Of a DNA stretch of 64,000 nucleotides, positions 8,114 to 15,073 are shown piece by piece. Source of the DNA: DAOTVX01 sp034436015 (GTDB lineage: Bacteria; Chloroflexota; Anaerolineae; Anaerolineales; Villigracilaceae); assembly GCA_034436015.1 (NCBI GenBank), contig DAOTWG010000019.1:1-64000 (forward strand), in the 5' to 3' direction. The notes under the pieces were generated by a model. That model was not told the origin of the DNA. It saw only the letters and a program-made list of their open reading frames with translations, and searched no databases. The position numbers were made by a program, and so were the translations under genes. The stretch's first letter is position 1. Each line of letters begins with the position of its first letter.

Positions 8114-8142
8114 ATGATAGCATGTCTATCCCGTATCGTCAA
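8114..8142 (-). promoter_or_regulatory. Sigma-70 type promoter for the PIN-TRAM/cysS unit
   Basis: The minus strand has TTGACG (8142-8137, five of six) and TATCAT (8119-8114, five of six) separated by 17 bases. Transcription would start near 8107, giving a leader of about 40 bases before ATG 8068. Confidence 0.65.
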
Positions 8143-8182
8143 CGCCTCTTGCAATGTTGTGTGCACACAAGGTTGTCAGCAG

Positions 8183-8226
8183 GATGGCTCTGGAGCACAA
8201 TGTCTAGGCGTTGTGCTCCAGCCATC
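8183..8226. other. Imperfect hairpin of unclear role
   Basis: GATGGCT-(CT)-GGAGCACAA (8183-8200) pairs with TTGTGCTCCAGCCATC (8211-8226) around a 10-base loop. TTTT follows on the plus strand only, although no plus-strand gene lies upstream. It may be a second stop signal behind the terminator at 8262-8294, or an operator. Confidence 0.35.
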
Positions 8227-8261
8227 TTTTGCGTAGACACCGCGATCCCATCGCTGGCAAA

Positions 8262-8294
8262 GAAAAAAACCACGCGCCGACCAGACGCGTGGTT
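8262..8294 (-). terminator. Rho-independent terminator behind the prenyltransferase gene
   Basis: Read on the minus strand, AACCACGCG (8294-8286) pairs perfectly with CGCGTGGTT (8276-8268) around a 9-base loop and is followed by a T-rich run (8269-8261). It lies 22 bases after the stop of the UbiA gene. Confidence 0.85.
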
Positions 8295-8316
8295 GCAGCA
8301 AATCTCGAGCTGAAGT

Positions 8317-9216
8317 TCAAGCAAGCATCAAGCCAACAGCAAGCAACAGGGGAGACGTCAGGACAACCAGCACATTGCGCGCCAACGACGGCATAAGCGC
8401 CGGAATATTCTCGGCGTTGGCAGGCACCTGGCGCAGAAGCGGCAAGCTGAGTGCCAACGTCAGCAAAAGAAGCAGACTCGAAGGGGGCAAGAGACGCAGC
8501 CAAACTGCCAGGACAATAGAGAAGTAAGCGGCGAGAAGGAAGCCGAGGTACAGGTAACCGCTGGCTTTGCGACCGATAAGAATCGGGTAGTGGCGTCTGC
8601 CAATAAGGCGATCTGCCTCGACATCGGGAAATTGATTGAGCAGGAGCAGGTTGCTCACCAGAAAGAACGGCGCGAGCGAGGCGACAAAGGCACTCCACGA
8701 GTATTCGCCGGTCAGAGCAAAGTGCGTTCCTAATACCATCAGCGGCCCAAAGCCAAGACCAGGCGCCAGGAGACAAAGGATAGGGTTGTACACCAACCAG
8801 GCAGTATAGCCATAGAGCAAGAAAAGGCCTGCCAGACCAATCGGCAGAATCTGCCACCCGCGCACGATAAGGAAGTAGAGGCCTACCAGAGCCGTGATGA
8901 CGAAGGAGACCCAGGCAACAGTCAAGGCGGTCGAGGCGTATTCGGGATGTTGCGGCAGCGTCCCACTGCCCCCGCTGAAAGGTGTGCGCTCGGTGTGCGA
9001 ATCCAGGCCGGTCTTGAAATCGAGGTATTCGTTGAAGGCATTGACGCTAATATGCGCAGCCAGCGCGCCAACCAGAACCAGGACAAAGTGCCAGCCGTTG
9101 ACAGCGCCTTTGGTCCACAGCGCCGTGCCCAGGCCGACCAAAACGCAGACCGGCGCTAACACAAGAAAAGGGGCTCGTATGATGCCGAGAAGAAGTCTGA
9201 TTCGCGATTTCATCAT
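8317..9216 (-). CDS. UbiA family prenyltransferase (MenA-like)
   Basis: The 299-residue integral membrane protein has about eight to nine hydrophobic segments. It has the two aspartate-rich motifs of UbiA enzymes: NEYLDFKTGLD near residue 62 and DVEADRLIGRRHYPI near 197, which bind the prenyl diphosphate through magnesium. The FSGGSGTLP stretch after the first motif resembles MenA, the 1,4-dihydroxy-2-naphthoate polyprenyltransferase of menaquinone synthesis. Menaquinone would suit the complex I genes next door, but heme O or chlorophyll-type substrates cannot be excluded. ATG codons at 9216 and 9213 are both possible; no strong ribosome binding site is visible. Confidence 0.82.
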   Translation of the reverse strand: MMKSRIRLLLGIIRAPFLVLAPVCVLVGLGTALWTKGAVNGWHFVLVLVGALAAHISVNAFNEYLDFKTGLDSHTERTPFSGGSGTLPQHPEYASTALTVAWVSFVITALVGLYFLIVRGWQILPIGLAGLFLLYGYTAWLVYNPILCLLAPGLGFGPLMVLGTHFALTGEYSWSAFVASLAPFFLVSNLLLLNQFPDVEADRLIGRRHYPILIGRKASGYLYLGFLLAAYFSIVLAVWLRLLPPSSLLLLLTLALSLPLLRQVPANAENIPALMPSLARNVLVVLTSPLLLAVGLMLA

Positions 9217-9324
9217 TCCACACCATCCGAAAAGGGATTTGTACTGAAAGATTAAACCCCAACGAACCTATCGAGATGCTTTGGAACGTCTGGGTTGTAG
9301 GAAAGGAAATTTTTAATCTTTCCC

Positions 9325-9353
9325 TACACATACGGACAAGTTTGTGGTATAAG
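9325..9353 (+). promoter_or_regulatory. Candidate promoter of the rod-shaped RNA
   Basis: TACACA (9325-9330, four of six) and TATAAG (9348-9353, five of six) are spaced by 17 bases. The predicted start, near 9360, coincides with the first base of the closing stem of the RNA at 9360-9529. Confidence 0.45.
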
Positions 9354-9359
9354 AAAATT

Positions 9360-9529
9360 GCCCTGCTGTGTGCGTGGTGTTGCGTATACGTCCTGAACCA
9401 ACACCCACATATGGGGCCCCAATCTTGCGACATACAACGCGATAGGCCTGAGCCAAGGCGGAGTTGTCGAGGCGGGGCCCAACCTGCGTGAGCAGGTTCA
9501 GACCTTCGCAACGCACGGCATGGCGGGGC
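9360..9529 (+). ncRNA. Candidate 6S-like structured RNA
   Basis: The 390-base gap 9217-9606 has no convincing gene. Within it, about 170 bases fold end to end as a rod. The closing stem 9360-9366 pairs with 9523-9529 (7 bp, one wobble), GTGC 9370-9373 with GCAC 9513-9516, GTTGCG 9379-9384 with CGCAAC 9507-9512, and TGAACC 9394-9399 with GGTTCA 9495-9500. GGGGCCC-type and CGACA/TGTCG pairings lie further in. A small AACCTGC-GTGA-GCAGGTT hairpin (9481-9498) lies on the 3' side. Length, rod shape, internal bubbles and a matched promoter resemble 6S RNA, which binds sigma-70 RNA polymerase. No conserved primary sequence confirms that name. Confidence 0.4.
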
Positions 9530-9546
9530 GCTCTGTGGTTGACAAA

Positions 9547-9580
9547 CGAACTGCTGCGCTGGGAATAGCGCAGCAGTTCG
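9547..9580 (-). terminator. Terminator of the nuo/atp operon
   Basis: CGAACTGCTGCGCT (9547-9560) and AGCGCAGCAGTTCG (9567-9580) form a perfect 14-bp stem with a 6-base loop. Read on the minus strand it is followed by TTTGT, and it lies 27 bases after the stop of the b/delta gene. It marks the end of the ATP synthase genes here, so F1 genes do not follow. Confidence 0.75.
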
Positions 9581-9606
9581 TCTATCTCCATGAATTGGAC
9601 AAAGCC

Positions 9607-10344
9607 TTATTGCAGCGTCTGACGCAAGTCGGCCAGTTGACCGGCCAGCGAGCCATCCAACACCTTCCCGCCGGCGCGGATTACCAGACCACCCAGAACC
9701 ACAGGGTCGACGCGAAAGTTAACCTGCAACGGACGAGCAGTATGCCCCAACAGAATCCGCCGGACTTTCTCCTGTTCTTGTGCACTGAGCGGAAGGGCAG
9801 AAATGACTTCTACTATGTCAGCGCCGGTGATTACTTCCTCAAGCAAAGATACATTGCCTGCCTGCAAGGTAGAGAAGAATCCGTCCAACAGGGCGCGCTG
9901 ACGTTTTTCGTCCAGCGCCTCGCCAAGCAGTTTCTGCGCGGCGGCAATGGCAATGGCCGCGACGTGTCCGCGCAGATCGGCCAACATACGATTGCGTTCT
10001 TCCTCCAAAGTCGCTGTGGCCTCCCGGCGAATTTGTTCGGCCTCGGATTCGGCAGCGCGCCGAATCTCCTCGGCAAGTTGTTCCGCGCGTTCGCCGGCTT
10101 CGCGCAGGATTTGCGCGGCGTTGGCCTGGGCTTCTGTCAGAATCCTGGCAGCATCCTTCTCGGCGTTGGCGCGCGCTTCCGCAGCAGCTTGGGCATCTTC
10201 CAATCCCTGTTCTATCTTCTGGCGGCGGGCATCCAGGGCGCGTAGCATGGGGCGGTAGGCAAACGCATAGAGTACGATAAGAATAATGATGAAGTTAAAA
10301 GTAAAGAAAAGTAACGATCCCAGATTCAGGCCAAGTCTGTCCAT
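9607..10344 (-). CDS. atpF: ATP synthase b subunit fused to the C-terminal part of delta
   Basis: The 245-residue protein starts like subunit b: one N-terminal membrane helix (LLFFTFNFIIILIVLYAFAY), then a long charged alanine-rich coiled coil to about residue 155. The last 80-90 residues instead match the end of subunit delta/OSCP: VISALPLSAQEQEKVRRIL, VNFRVDPVVLGGLVIRAGG and KVLDGSLAGQLADLRQTL. The N-terminal six-helix domain of delta, which normally grips alpha, is absent. Mycobacteria have a longer b-delta fusion; this one looks abbreviated. It is the last gene of the unit, 36 bases after atpE, and a terminator follows at once. Confidence 0.85.
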   Translation of the reverse strand: MDRLGLNLGSLLFFTFNFIIILIVLYAFAYRPMLRALDARRQKIEQGLEDAQAAAEARANAEKDAARILTEAQANAAQILREAGERAEQLAEEIRRAAESEAEQIRREATATLEEERNRMLADLRGHVAAIAIAAAQKLLGEALDEKRQRALLDGFFSTLQAGNVSLLEEVITGADIVEVISALPLSAQEQEKVRRILLGHTARPLQVNFRVDPVVLGGLVIRAGGKVLDGSLAGQLADLRQTLQ

Positions 10345-10380
10345 TGCGTACCCAATCTATCTGTCTCTCCGGCAATCGTT

Positions 10381-10629
10381 TTACCCAACGAAGATAATAA
10401 TCAACGATACCGCTAGAGCATAAATCGCTACGGCTTCCGCGAAAGCCATTCCCAGAATCATGTTGGTCTGGATGATGGGGGCGGCCTCCGGATTTCGTCC
10501 CATGGCCTGCACGCCACCCCAAGCCGCGATTCCGACACCTAGGCCGGCGCCGATTGTGCCGATCATCGCTGCGCCTGCTGCCAGCAGTTTCATGCCAGCA
10601 ACAAAAGATGCGCCATCAATACCATTCAT
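10381..10629 (-). CDS. atpE: ATP synthase F0 subunit c
   Basis: The 82-residue hairpin protein has two membrane helices. The first carries GTIGAGLGVGIAAWGG, the polar loop is GRNPEA, and the second has FAEAVAIYALAVSL with the ion-binding glutamate. The sodium signature of Na-type rings (a glutamine in helix 1 and ES/ET after the glutamate) is absent; the residue after Glu is Ala, so proton coupling is expected. ATG 10629 follows GGAGGACAGAGGA. It lies between atpB and the b/delta fusion in the usual F0 order. Confidence 0.96.
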   Translation of the reverse strand: MNGIDGASFVAGMKLLAAGAAMIGTIGAGLGVGIAAWGGVQAMGRNPEAAPIIQTNMILGMAFAEAVAIYALAVSLIIIFVG

Positions 10630-10655
10630 TCCTCTGTCCTCCGTAAAAACGTTGA

Positions 10656-11747
10656 TTAATGATGGACCTGCGTTGCTCCGCCGATAAAGATGGTTGCAAG
10701 CAGGAAAAAGACATAAGCCTGGATAATGCCGAAGAACATTTCGAAAATATAGAGAGCGGCCGGCACGATGACTGCCGTGAGCGCGCCAACAATCGAAAGT
10801 AACAATGCGCCGGCAAAGACGTTGCCGAAAAGACGGAAGCCAAAGGAAAGTATTTTAGCGATTTCCAAGATAATTTCGAGAAGACCAACGCCGAAATCAA
10901 TAAGACCCAACATGCTGCCGCGTATCAGTCGTTTGATTTGGATAAATTTCTCCAAATAGGCCGGCCCCTGTGCCCACAGTCCATAGATTTGCGTGAGCAA
11001 AACGGTCAGAATAGCCAAAGCGAACGGAAAGTTAATATCGGTGGCGCTCCCGCGCAAAAAGGGAACGACCTCACATGCTGTGCAAAGCGATTCCTCGTGA
11101 CCGGCCGCTGTTGTTTCGCCCTCAAAGGTACTTGCCTGAGGCAGCGGCTCTAAGGGATTACCTTTCCTATCTAAGCGAACTAGATGCCCATTTACAATCT
11201 TGTATGGTTGTCCTTTGTCCAGCGCGTATACAGTAAGATGACCGACGCGAAATAAGGCGACCGGAGCATATCCTTTACCGCCCTCTCGATGCACAGCTTC
11301 CAGCCGCCCAACGGTTTCGAAGACAGGAAGGAGTTTGATCAAGTTAGCGGTGAAAATCAGGAGAAACAGCGTGGCAACCACCGGGAAGATGCGACGCGCC
11401 CACGCTCCTGCTGCTCCCTCGACTGTGTTCCAGAGAAATTCAACGACGGTCTCAAAGGCGTGAAGCAAGCCGCGCGGCGGCCGGTCATGGCGACGATAAT
11501 ACTGCCAAGCGGTCAGGGCCAAGACCAGCAAAAGCGCATCGGCCAGCAACGTTGCCAGCATTGTGTTGGTAATCTCGAAATCGCCAATGTGTAGACCGGT
11601 CGTCTCTGCGGGCAACACTACAGTAGGACTGATTGGCTTCAGGATAGACGGACCCAGGAAAGCCGCATATCCACCCAGGGCAATCAATCCCAGAACCAGC
11701 CAGCGTTTAATAGGCACACGTTTGGTCGTTACCACGTCACTACGCAT
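10656..11747 (-). CDS. atpB: ATP synthase F0 subunit a with a periplasmic-loop insertion
   Basis: At 363 residues it is about 90 longer than E. coli subunit a. The essential arginine is in SFGFRLFGNVFAG and the last helices are canonical (YVFFLLATIFIGGA). The extra sequence, about residues 148-225, lies between NLIKLLP and VVPFLRGSATDINF, which corresponds to the outer loop before the P-S/T-D-N motif. It contains REGGKGYAPVALFRVGHLTV, charged stretches and a CTAC motif just before the conserved block. The start ATG overlaps the end of atpI by eight bases, indicating translational coupling. Confidence 0.94.
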   Translation of the reverse strand: MRSDVVTTKRVPIKRWLVLGLIALGGYAAFLGPSILKPISPTVVLPAETTGLHIGDFEITNTMLATLLADALLLVLALTAWQYYRRHDRPPRGLLHAFETVVEFLWNTVEGAAGAWARRIFPVVATLFLLIFTANLIKLLPVFETVGRLEAVHREGGKGYAPVALFRVGHLTVYALDKGQPYKIVNGHLVRLDRKGNPLEPLPQASTFEGETTAAGHEESLCTACEVVPFLRGSATDINFPFALAILTVLLTQIYGLWAQGPAYLEKFIQIKRLIRGSMLGLIDFGVGLLEIILEIAKILSFGFRLFGNVFAGALLLSIVGALTAVIVPAALYIFEMFFGIIQAYVFFLLATIFIGGATQVHH

Positions 11748-12042
11748 CGTTCCCGTTCTCTTCCTCTTGTCCTGCCGCCTTTCCCCGGCTGGGCATTCGG
11801 AGCATCTGGTTCATCTCCTTAGCCGCGCGCATAGCCAGTCGAAACGTCACAACGATGGAAAGAGGCAACGAAGCGAGCAATAATCCCAGGGTAATCCAAC
11901 GCCCCGTTCCAAACTGCCGATCTAACCACAGGCCGCCAACCACTGCCGCCAGGATAATCATCGGCACCACACAGCCAATCTGTCCGGCCAGCGACATGGC
12001 AGCCAGACTAGGCACAGGAACAGGCGGGGAAGGTCGTTTCAT
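11740..12042 (-). CDS. atpI: AtpI/AtpZ-type small membrane protein of the ATP synthase operon
   Basis: The 100-residue protein starts at ATG 12042. A proline-rich N-terminus precedes two hydrophobic helices (GQIGCVVPMIILAAVVGGLW and WITLGLLLASLPLSIVVTF), and a charged tail follows. LDRQFGTGRW between the helices is typical of the AtpI/AtpZ group, which helps c-ring assembly and may conduct magnesium or calcium. No Shine-Dalgarno is present, but TATAAT ends nine bases before the ATG (12057-12052), so the mRNA may be leaderless. The gene overlaps atpB and starts 31 bases after nuoN. Confidence 0.8.
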   Translation of the reverse strand: MKRPSPPVPVPSLAAMSLAGQIGCVVPMIILAAVVGGLWLDRQFGTGRWITLGLLLASLPLSIVVTFRLAMRAAKEMNQMLRMPSRGKAAGQEEENGNDA

Positions 12043-12051
12043 GAGGCGAAA

Positions 12052-12082
12052 ATTATACCATTCTTTGTGATATTTAGCGCAA
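12052..12082 (-). promoter_or_regulatory. Candidate internal promoter giving a leaderless atp mRNA
   Basis: The minus strand has a perfect TATAAT (12057-12052) and a partial -35, TTGCGC (12082-12077), with a 19-base spacer that overlaps the end of nuoN. The start would fall near 12045, three bases before the atpI ATG, letting the F0 genes be transcribed apart from nuo. Confidence 0.5.
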
Positions 12083-13510
12083 AGTGGAGGCAAGGGACAA
12101 GGCAGAGTTAACCCAGGGCGCAAATACCGTGCCCAAGAGCAGGATGCCGATTACCAGCAGGAACAAGACCGCCGCCATCGCGCGGGATAGCGGCACTGGA
12201 TGTTGCTCCTCATCTTCTCCTTCCTTGCGGTAAAGATAAACGTATTTCAGCACATTTAGGTAGTAGTACAGCCCAATCATAGAGTTCAAGACGCCAACAA
12301 GGACTAACCAGACCCAACCGGTCTCTACCGCCGCGCTGAAGAGCAAGAACTTGGCGACAAAACCGCCAAAGGGTGGTATGCCAGCCAGCGAAAGCAAAGC
12401 CGCCAGCAAAGCCAACGCCAAGGCGGCATTGCGTCTGCTCAGTCCGTTATAGGCGGTCATTTCATCCGACCCGCTTACCTGCCCAACTATACCTACCAGC
12501 CCAAAGGCTAACAGATTGGTCAAGAGATAGACGAGCAAATAGAACATAAGACTCGCCAGCCCAAGCGAAGAGAATGCCACCAAGCCAAGCAAGACGTAGC
12601 CGGCATGGGCAATGGAAGAGTAGGCAAGCAGACGTTTGATGTTCTTCTGGGTTAAGGCAATTAAGTTTCCAACGGTCATGGTTAACGCGGCCAGGATGGC
12701 CAGGAGCAATCTCCAATCAACGCCGAGAGAAGGGAAAGCCGTCGTACACAGACGCATCAGGACCGCAAAGCCGGCTGCCTTCGAGGCGGTGGAGAGAAAG
12801 CCGGCAACCGGCGTTGGCGCACCTTCGTACACATCGGGCGCCCAGAAATGAAAGGGAAAGATTGCAATCTTGAATGCCAAGCCGGTCAGGACGAGTAAGA
12901 CAACGCCAAGCGAAACGACATCGAATCGGACAACGTAGGACCTCAGCGCGTATAGATCGGTCTCACCGCTGAGGCCGAAAAGCAGACTGAGCCCATAGAG
13001 CAGAATCGCCGAGGTCAACACGCCAAACAGCAGGTACTTGAATCCTGCCTCCGTAGATTTGTCATCTCCTCGTAGAAAGCCGGCCAGCACATAGAGAGGA
13101 ATGGACGTCGTCTCGATGGCGACATAGAGCATGATCAAATCGGCCGCCAAGACCAGCAGGCACATTCCCAGAGTAGAGATTAACAACAATACATAGGCCT
13201 CAGCCCGAGATTGCAACGTTTTGGTTTCCGAGAAGAAAACTGCCGAAATGGCTGCTGCAAGCAGGAAGAACGCCTTGAACCAGAACGTCATTCCATCAGC
13301 GACGAGTATTCCCCCGAAAAGCAACGTCGGTTGGTCAGGGGCAGATTGCCAGAGATGGATGCCAAGGATAACGATTAATCCGCCGGCGCCGAGCCAGCCG
13401 AGCAAAGAGCGACGTCGGCCTTCGGTCTTGAGGAAGGGATCCAAAATCAGGACCACAATGCTCAGGGCAAGTAAAGCGATCTCTACGGGTAAGGAAAGCC
13501 AGGCTGACAT
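12074..13510 (-). CDS. nuoN: NADH-quinone oxidoreductase subunit N
   Basis: The 478-residue antiporter-like subunit has about 14 membrane helices. The TM7 lysine is present in AFKIAIFPFHFWAPDVYEGAPTPV. The second half has TQKNIKRLLAYSSIAHAGYVLLG, the conserved lysine/histidine block of the Nuo L/M/N family, and GIPPFGGFVAKFLLF. It forms part of the proton-pumping membrane arm of complex I. I chose ATG 13510 because GGAGG sits eight bases upstream and the ATG overlaps the stop of the preceding nuoM by one base; a longer reading frame upstream is unlikely. The F0 genes follow. Confidence 0.95.
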   Translation of the reverse strand: MSAWLSLPVEIALLALSIVVLILDPFLKTEGRRRSLLGWLGAGGLIVILGIHLWQSAPDQPTLLFGGILVADGMTFWFKAFFLLAAAISAVFFSETKTLQSRAEAYVLLLISTLGMCLLVLAADLIMLYVAIETTSIPLYVLAGFLRGDDKSTEAGFKYLLFGVLTSAILLYGLSLLFGLSGETDLYALRSYVVRFDVVSLGVVLLVLTGLAFKIAIFPFHFWAPDVYEGAPTPVAGFLSTASKAAGFAVLMRLCTTAFPSLGVDWRLLLAILAALTMTVGNLIALTQKNIKRLLAYSSIAHAGYVLLGLVAFSSLGLASLMFYLLVYLLTNLLAFGLVGIVGQVSGSDEMTAYNGLSRRNAALALALLAALLSLAGIPPFGGFVAKFLLFSAAVETGWVWLVLVGVLNSMIGLYYYLNVLKYVYLYRKEGEDEEQHPVPLSRAMAAVLFLLVIGILLLGTVFAPWVNSALSLASTLR

Positions 13511-14985
13511 CAGACGCCTCCCAATAGGGCAAGGATGTGGCGAACGCTGCTTTGCACCCATGGCGTCATCAACGATGGGAAGAGCCCCAATCCAACCATA
13601 AACAAGCATAGAAAGACCAGCGCGATTTTATCCAGAAGGGTAATAGGGGCAATATGACCTTCCAGCATTGCCGGCATTGCCCCGAAGAATACGCGCCCGA
13701 CGACACGTAAGATATAAGAAGCGGTAATTACGATAGAGATTGCAGCAAGAAGAGCAATCCACCAGTGATTGGTTTGCCAGATTCCACGAAAAATGGGGAA
13801 TTCGGCCACGAAGCCGGAAAAGCCTGGCATCCCCATGGAAACCAGGCCGCCGATGATAAAGCCAACCGCCGCCAGCGGCATTGGGCGCGCCATGCCCCCC
13901 AAGTCAGGGATATGACGGGTGTGAGCGCGATCATAGACCATGCCAACGACGGCAAAGAAGAGAGCGGTCATCACGCCGTGTGAGAACATCTGCAAGCCGG
14001 CGCCCAGCAGGCCGTCCTCGGTCAGCGTTGCCATGCCCATCAGCACCAACCCCATATGGGACACGGAGGAAAAGCCGATCACATACTTGAAGTCGGTCTG
14101 CACGCTGGCGATAAATGCACCGTAGACGATGTTCACCAACGCCAATCCCATAATCAATGGAGACCAGAACCTCGCCCCTTCGGGAAGAAGCATGATGCCG
14201 ACACGCAGCGCGGCGAACGCTCCCAGCTTCATCAACACGCCGGCATGGAACATCGAGACAGCTGTCGGCGCAGCTACATGACCGTCCGGCGACCAATTGT
14301 GAAACGGAAAGATACCACCCAGAACGCCAAAGCCGAGGAAGATCGGCAGGAACCAGACTTTCTGGAAGAAAGGCGAGAACGCAGCGCGCTCCAATGCCAG
14401 CAAATCAAAGGTTTGCAATCCGCTTGCCCAGTACAATACCAACGCGCCGACCAGCGCTACCACGGAGCCGATGAACAGATAGAGCGTCAACTTCATCGCC
14501 GCGTATTCGCGCGTCTTGATCCAACCCCAAAGGACGATCAGTAAGTACATGGGGAAAACGGCAATTTCGTAGAAAAAGAACAGCATGAACACATCCAGGG
14601 AAGCAAAGACGCCGAATACGCCCGAGGCCAGAATAAACAGAAAGGCAAAGAACTCGCGCGGCCGGTCTTCCAGGCCCCAAGAAATCATGACCCCTGTCGT
14701 CATGACCACGCCGGTCAACAATATCAACGGCGCGGACATGCCATCTATGCCAAAGTGAAGGCCGATTCCCAACGCCGGCAGCCACGAGTATTTTTCCAGG
14801 AACTGGTATCCACCTGCAAGCCAGTCATAGGAGAAGTACACCCGGAAAGAAAGGGCTAAAGCAAGCAGGCTGGCGAGTAGTGCCGTCCAGCGAATGGCTG
14901 CCTTCCACGTTGGTCGGTAGAGCAAAATCACCAATCCGGTCGCGATAGGGAGAAAAACAATAGAACTCAAGAAAGGAAAAGACAT
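13510..14985 (-). CDS. nuoM: NADH-quinone oxidoreductase subunit M, second copy (lacks the TM7 lysine)
   Basis: The 491-residue protein is a NuoM-type antiporter subunit: GIDGMSAPLILLTGV, YEIAVFPMYLLIVLWGW with the TM5 glutamate, HVAAPTAVSMFHAGVLMKLGA, and QTDFKYVIGFSSVSHMGLVL. In its neighbours NuoL, NuoM and NuoN a lysine sits seven residues before the PFH/PLH histidine (KVPVWPFH, KIAIFPFH, KSAQWPLH). Here the stretch is LGGIFPFH, with leucine at that place. ATG 14985 follows AAGGAG. Duplicated NuoM is known from some bacteria with an extended membrane arm. Whether this copy pumps is open. Confidence 0.92.
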   Translation of the reverse strand: MSFPFLSSIVFLPIATGLVILLYRPTWKAAIRWTALLASLLALALSFRVYFSYDWLAGGYQFLEKYSWLPALGIGLHFGIDGMSAPLILLTGVVMTTGVMISWGLEDRPREFFAFLFILASGVFGVFASLDVFMLFFFYEIAVFPMYLLIVLWGWIKTREYAAMKLTLYLFIGSVVALVGALVLYWASGLQTFDLLALERAAFSPFFQKVWFLPIFLGFGVLGGIFPFHNWSPDGHVAAPTAVSMFHAGVLMKLGAFAALRVGIMLLPEGARFWSPLIMGLALVNIVYGAFIASVQTDFKYVIGFSSVSHMGLVLMGMATLTEDGLLGAGLQMFSHGVMTALFFAVVGMVYDRAHTRHIPDLGGMARPMPLAAVGFIIGGLVSMGMPGFSGFVAEFPIFRGIWQTNHWWIALLAAISIVITASYILRVVGRVFFGAMPAMLEGHIAPITLLDKIALVFLCLFMVGLGLFPSLMTPWVQSSVRHILALLGGV

Positions 14986-15073
14986 GTTGCTCCTTGGAAC
15001 GTACCCATTGTGTTTGCTCCATCGCAAGCGCAGGAGTGATGTACGCTATGTTTGCGTTTTAGGGCCTGGGCGT

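Noticed and set aside
9313..9591. Minus-strand frame of 92 codons with NSALAQAYRVV
   Set aside because: It overlaps the operon terminator and the candidate structured RNA, has no ribosome site, and its start lies inside the terminator stem. I prefer the RNA reading, though not with certainty.
9520..10245. Plus-strand frame of 241 codons opposite the b/delta gene
   Set aside because: It is a shadow of the alanine-rich coiled coil; the minus-strand gene is conserved from end to end.
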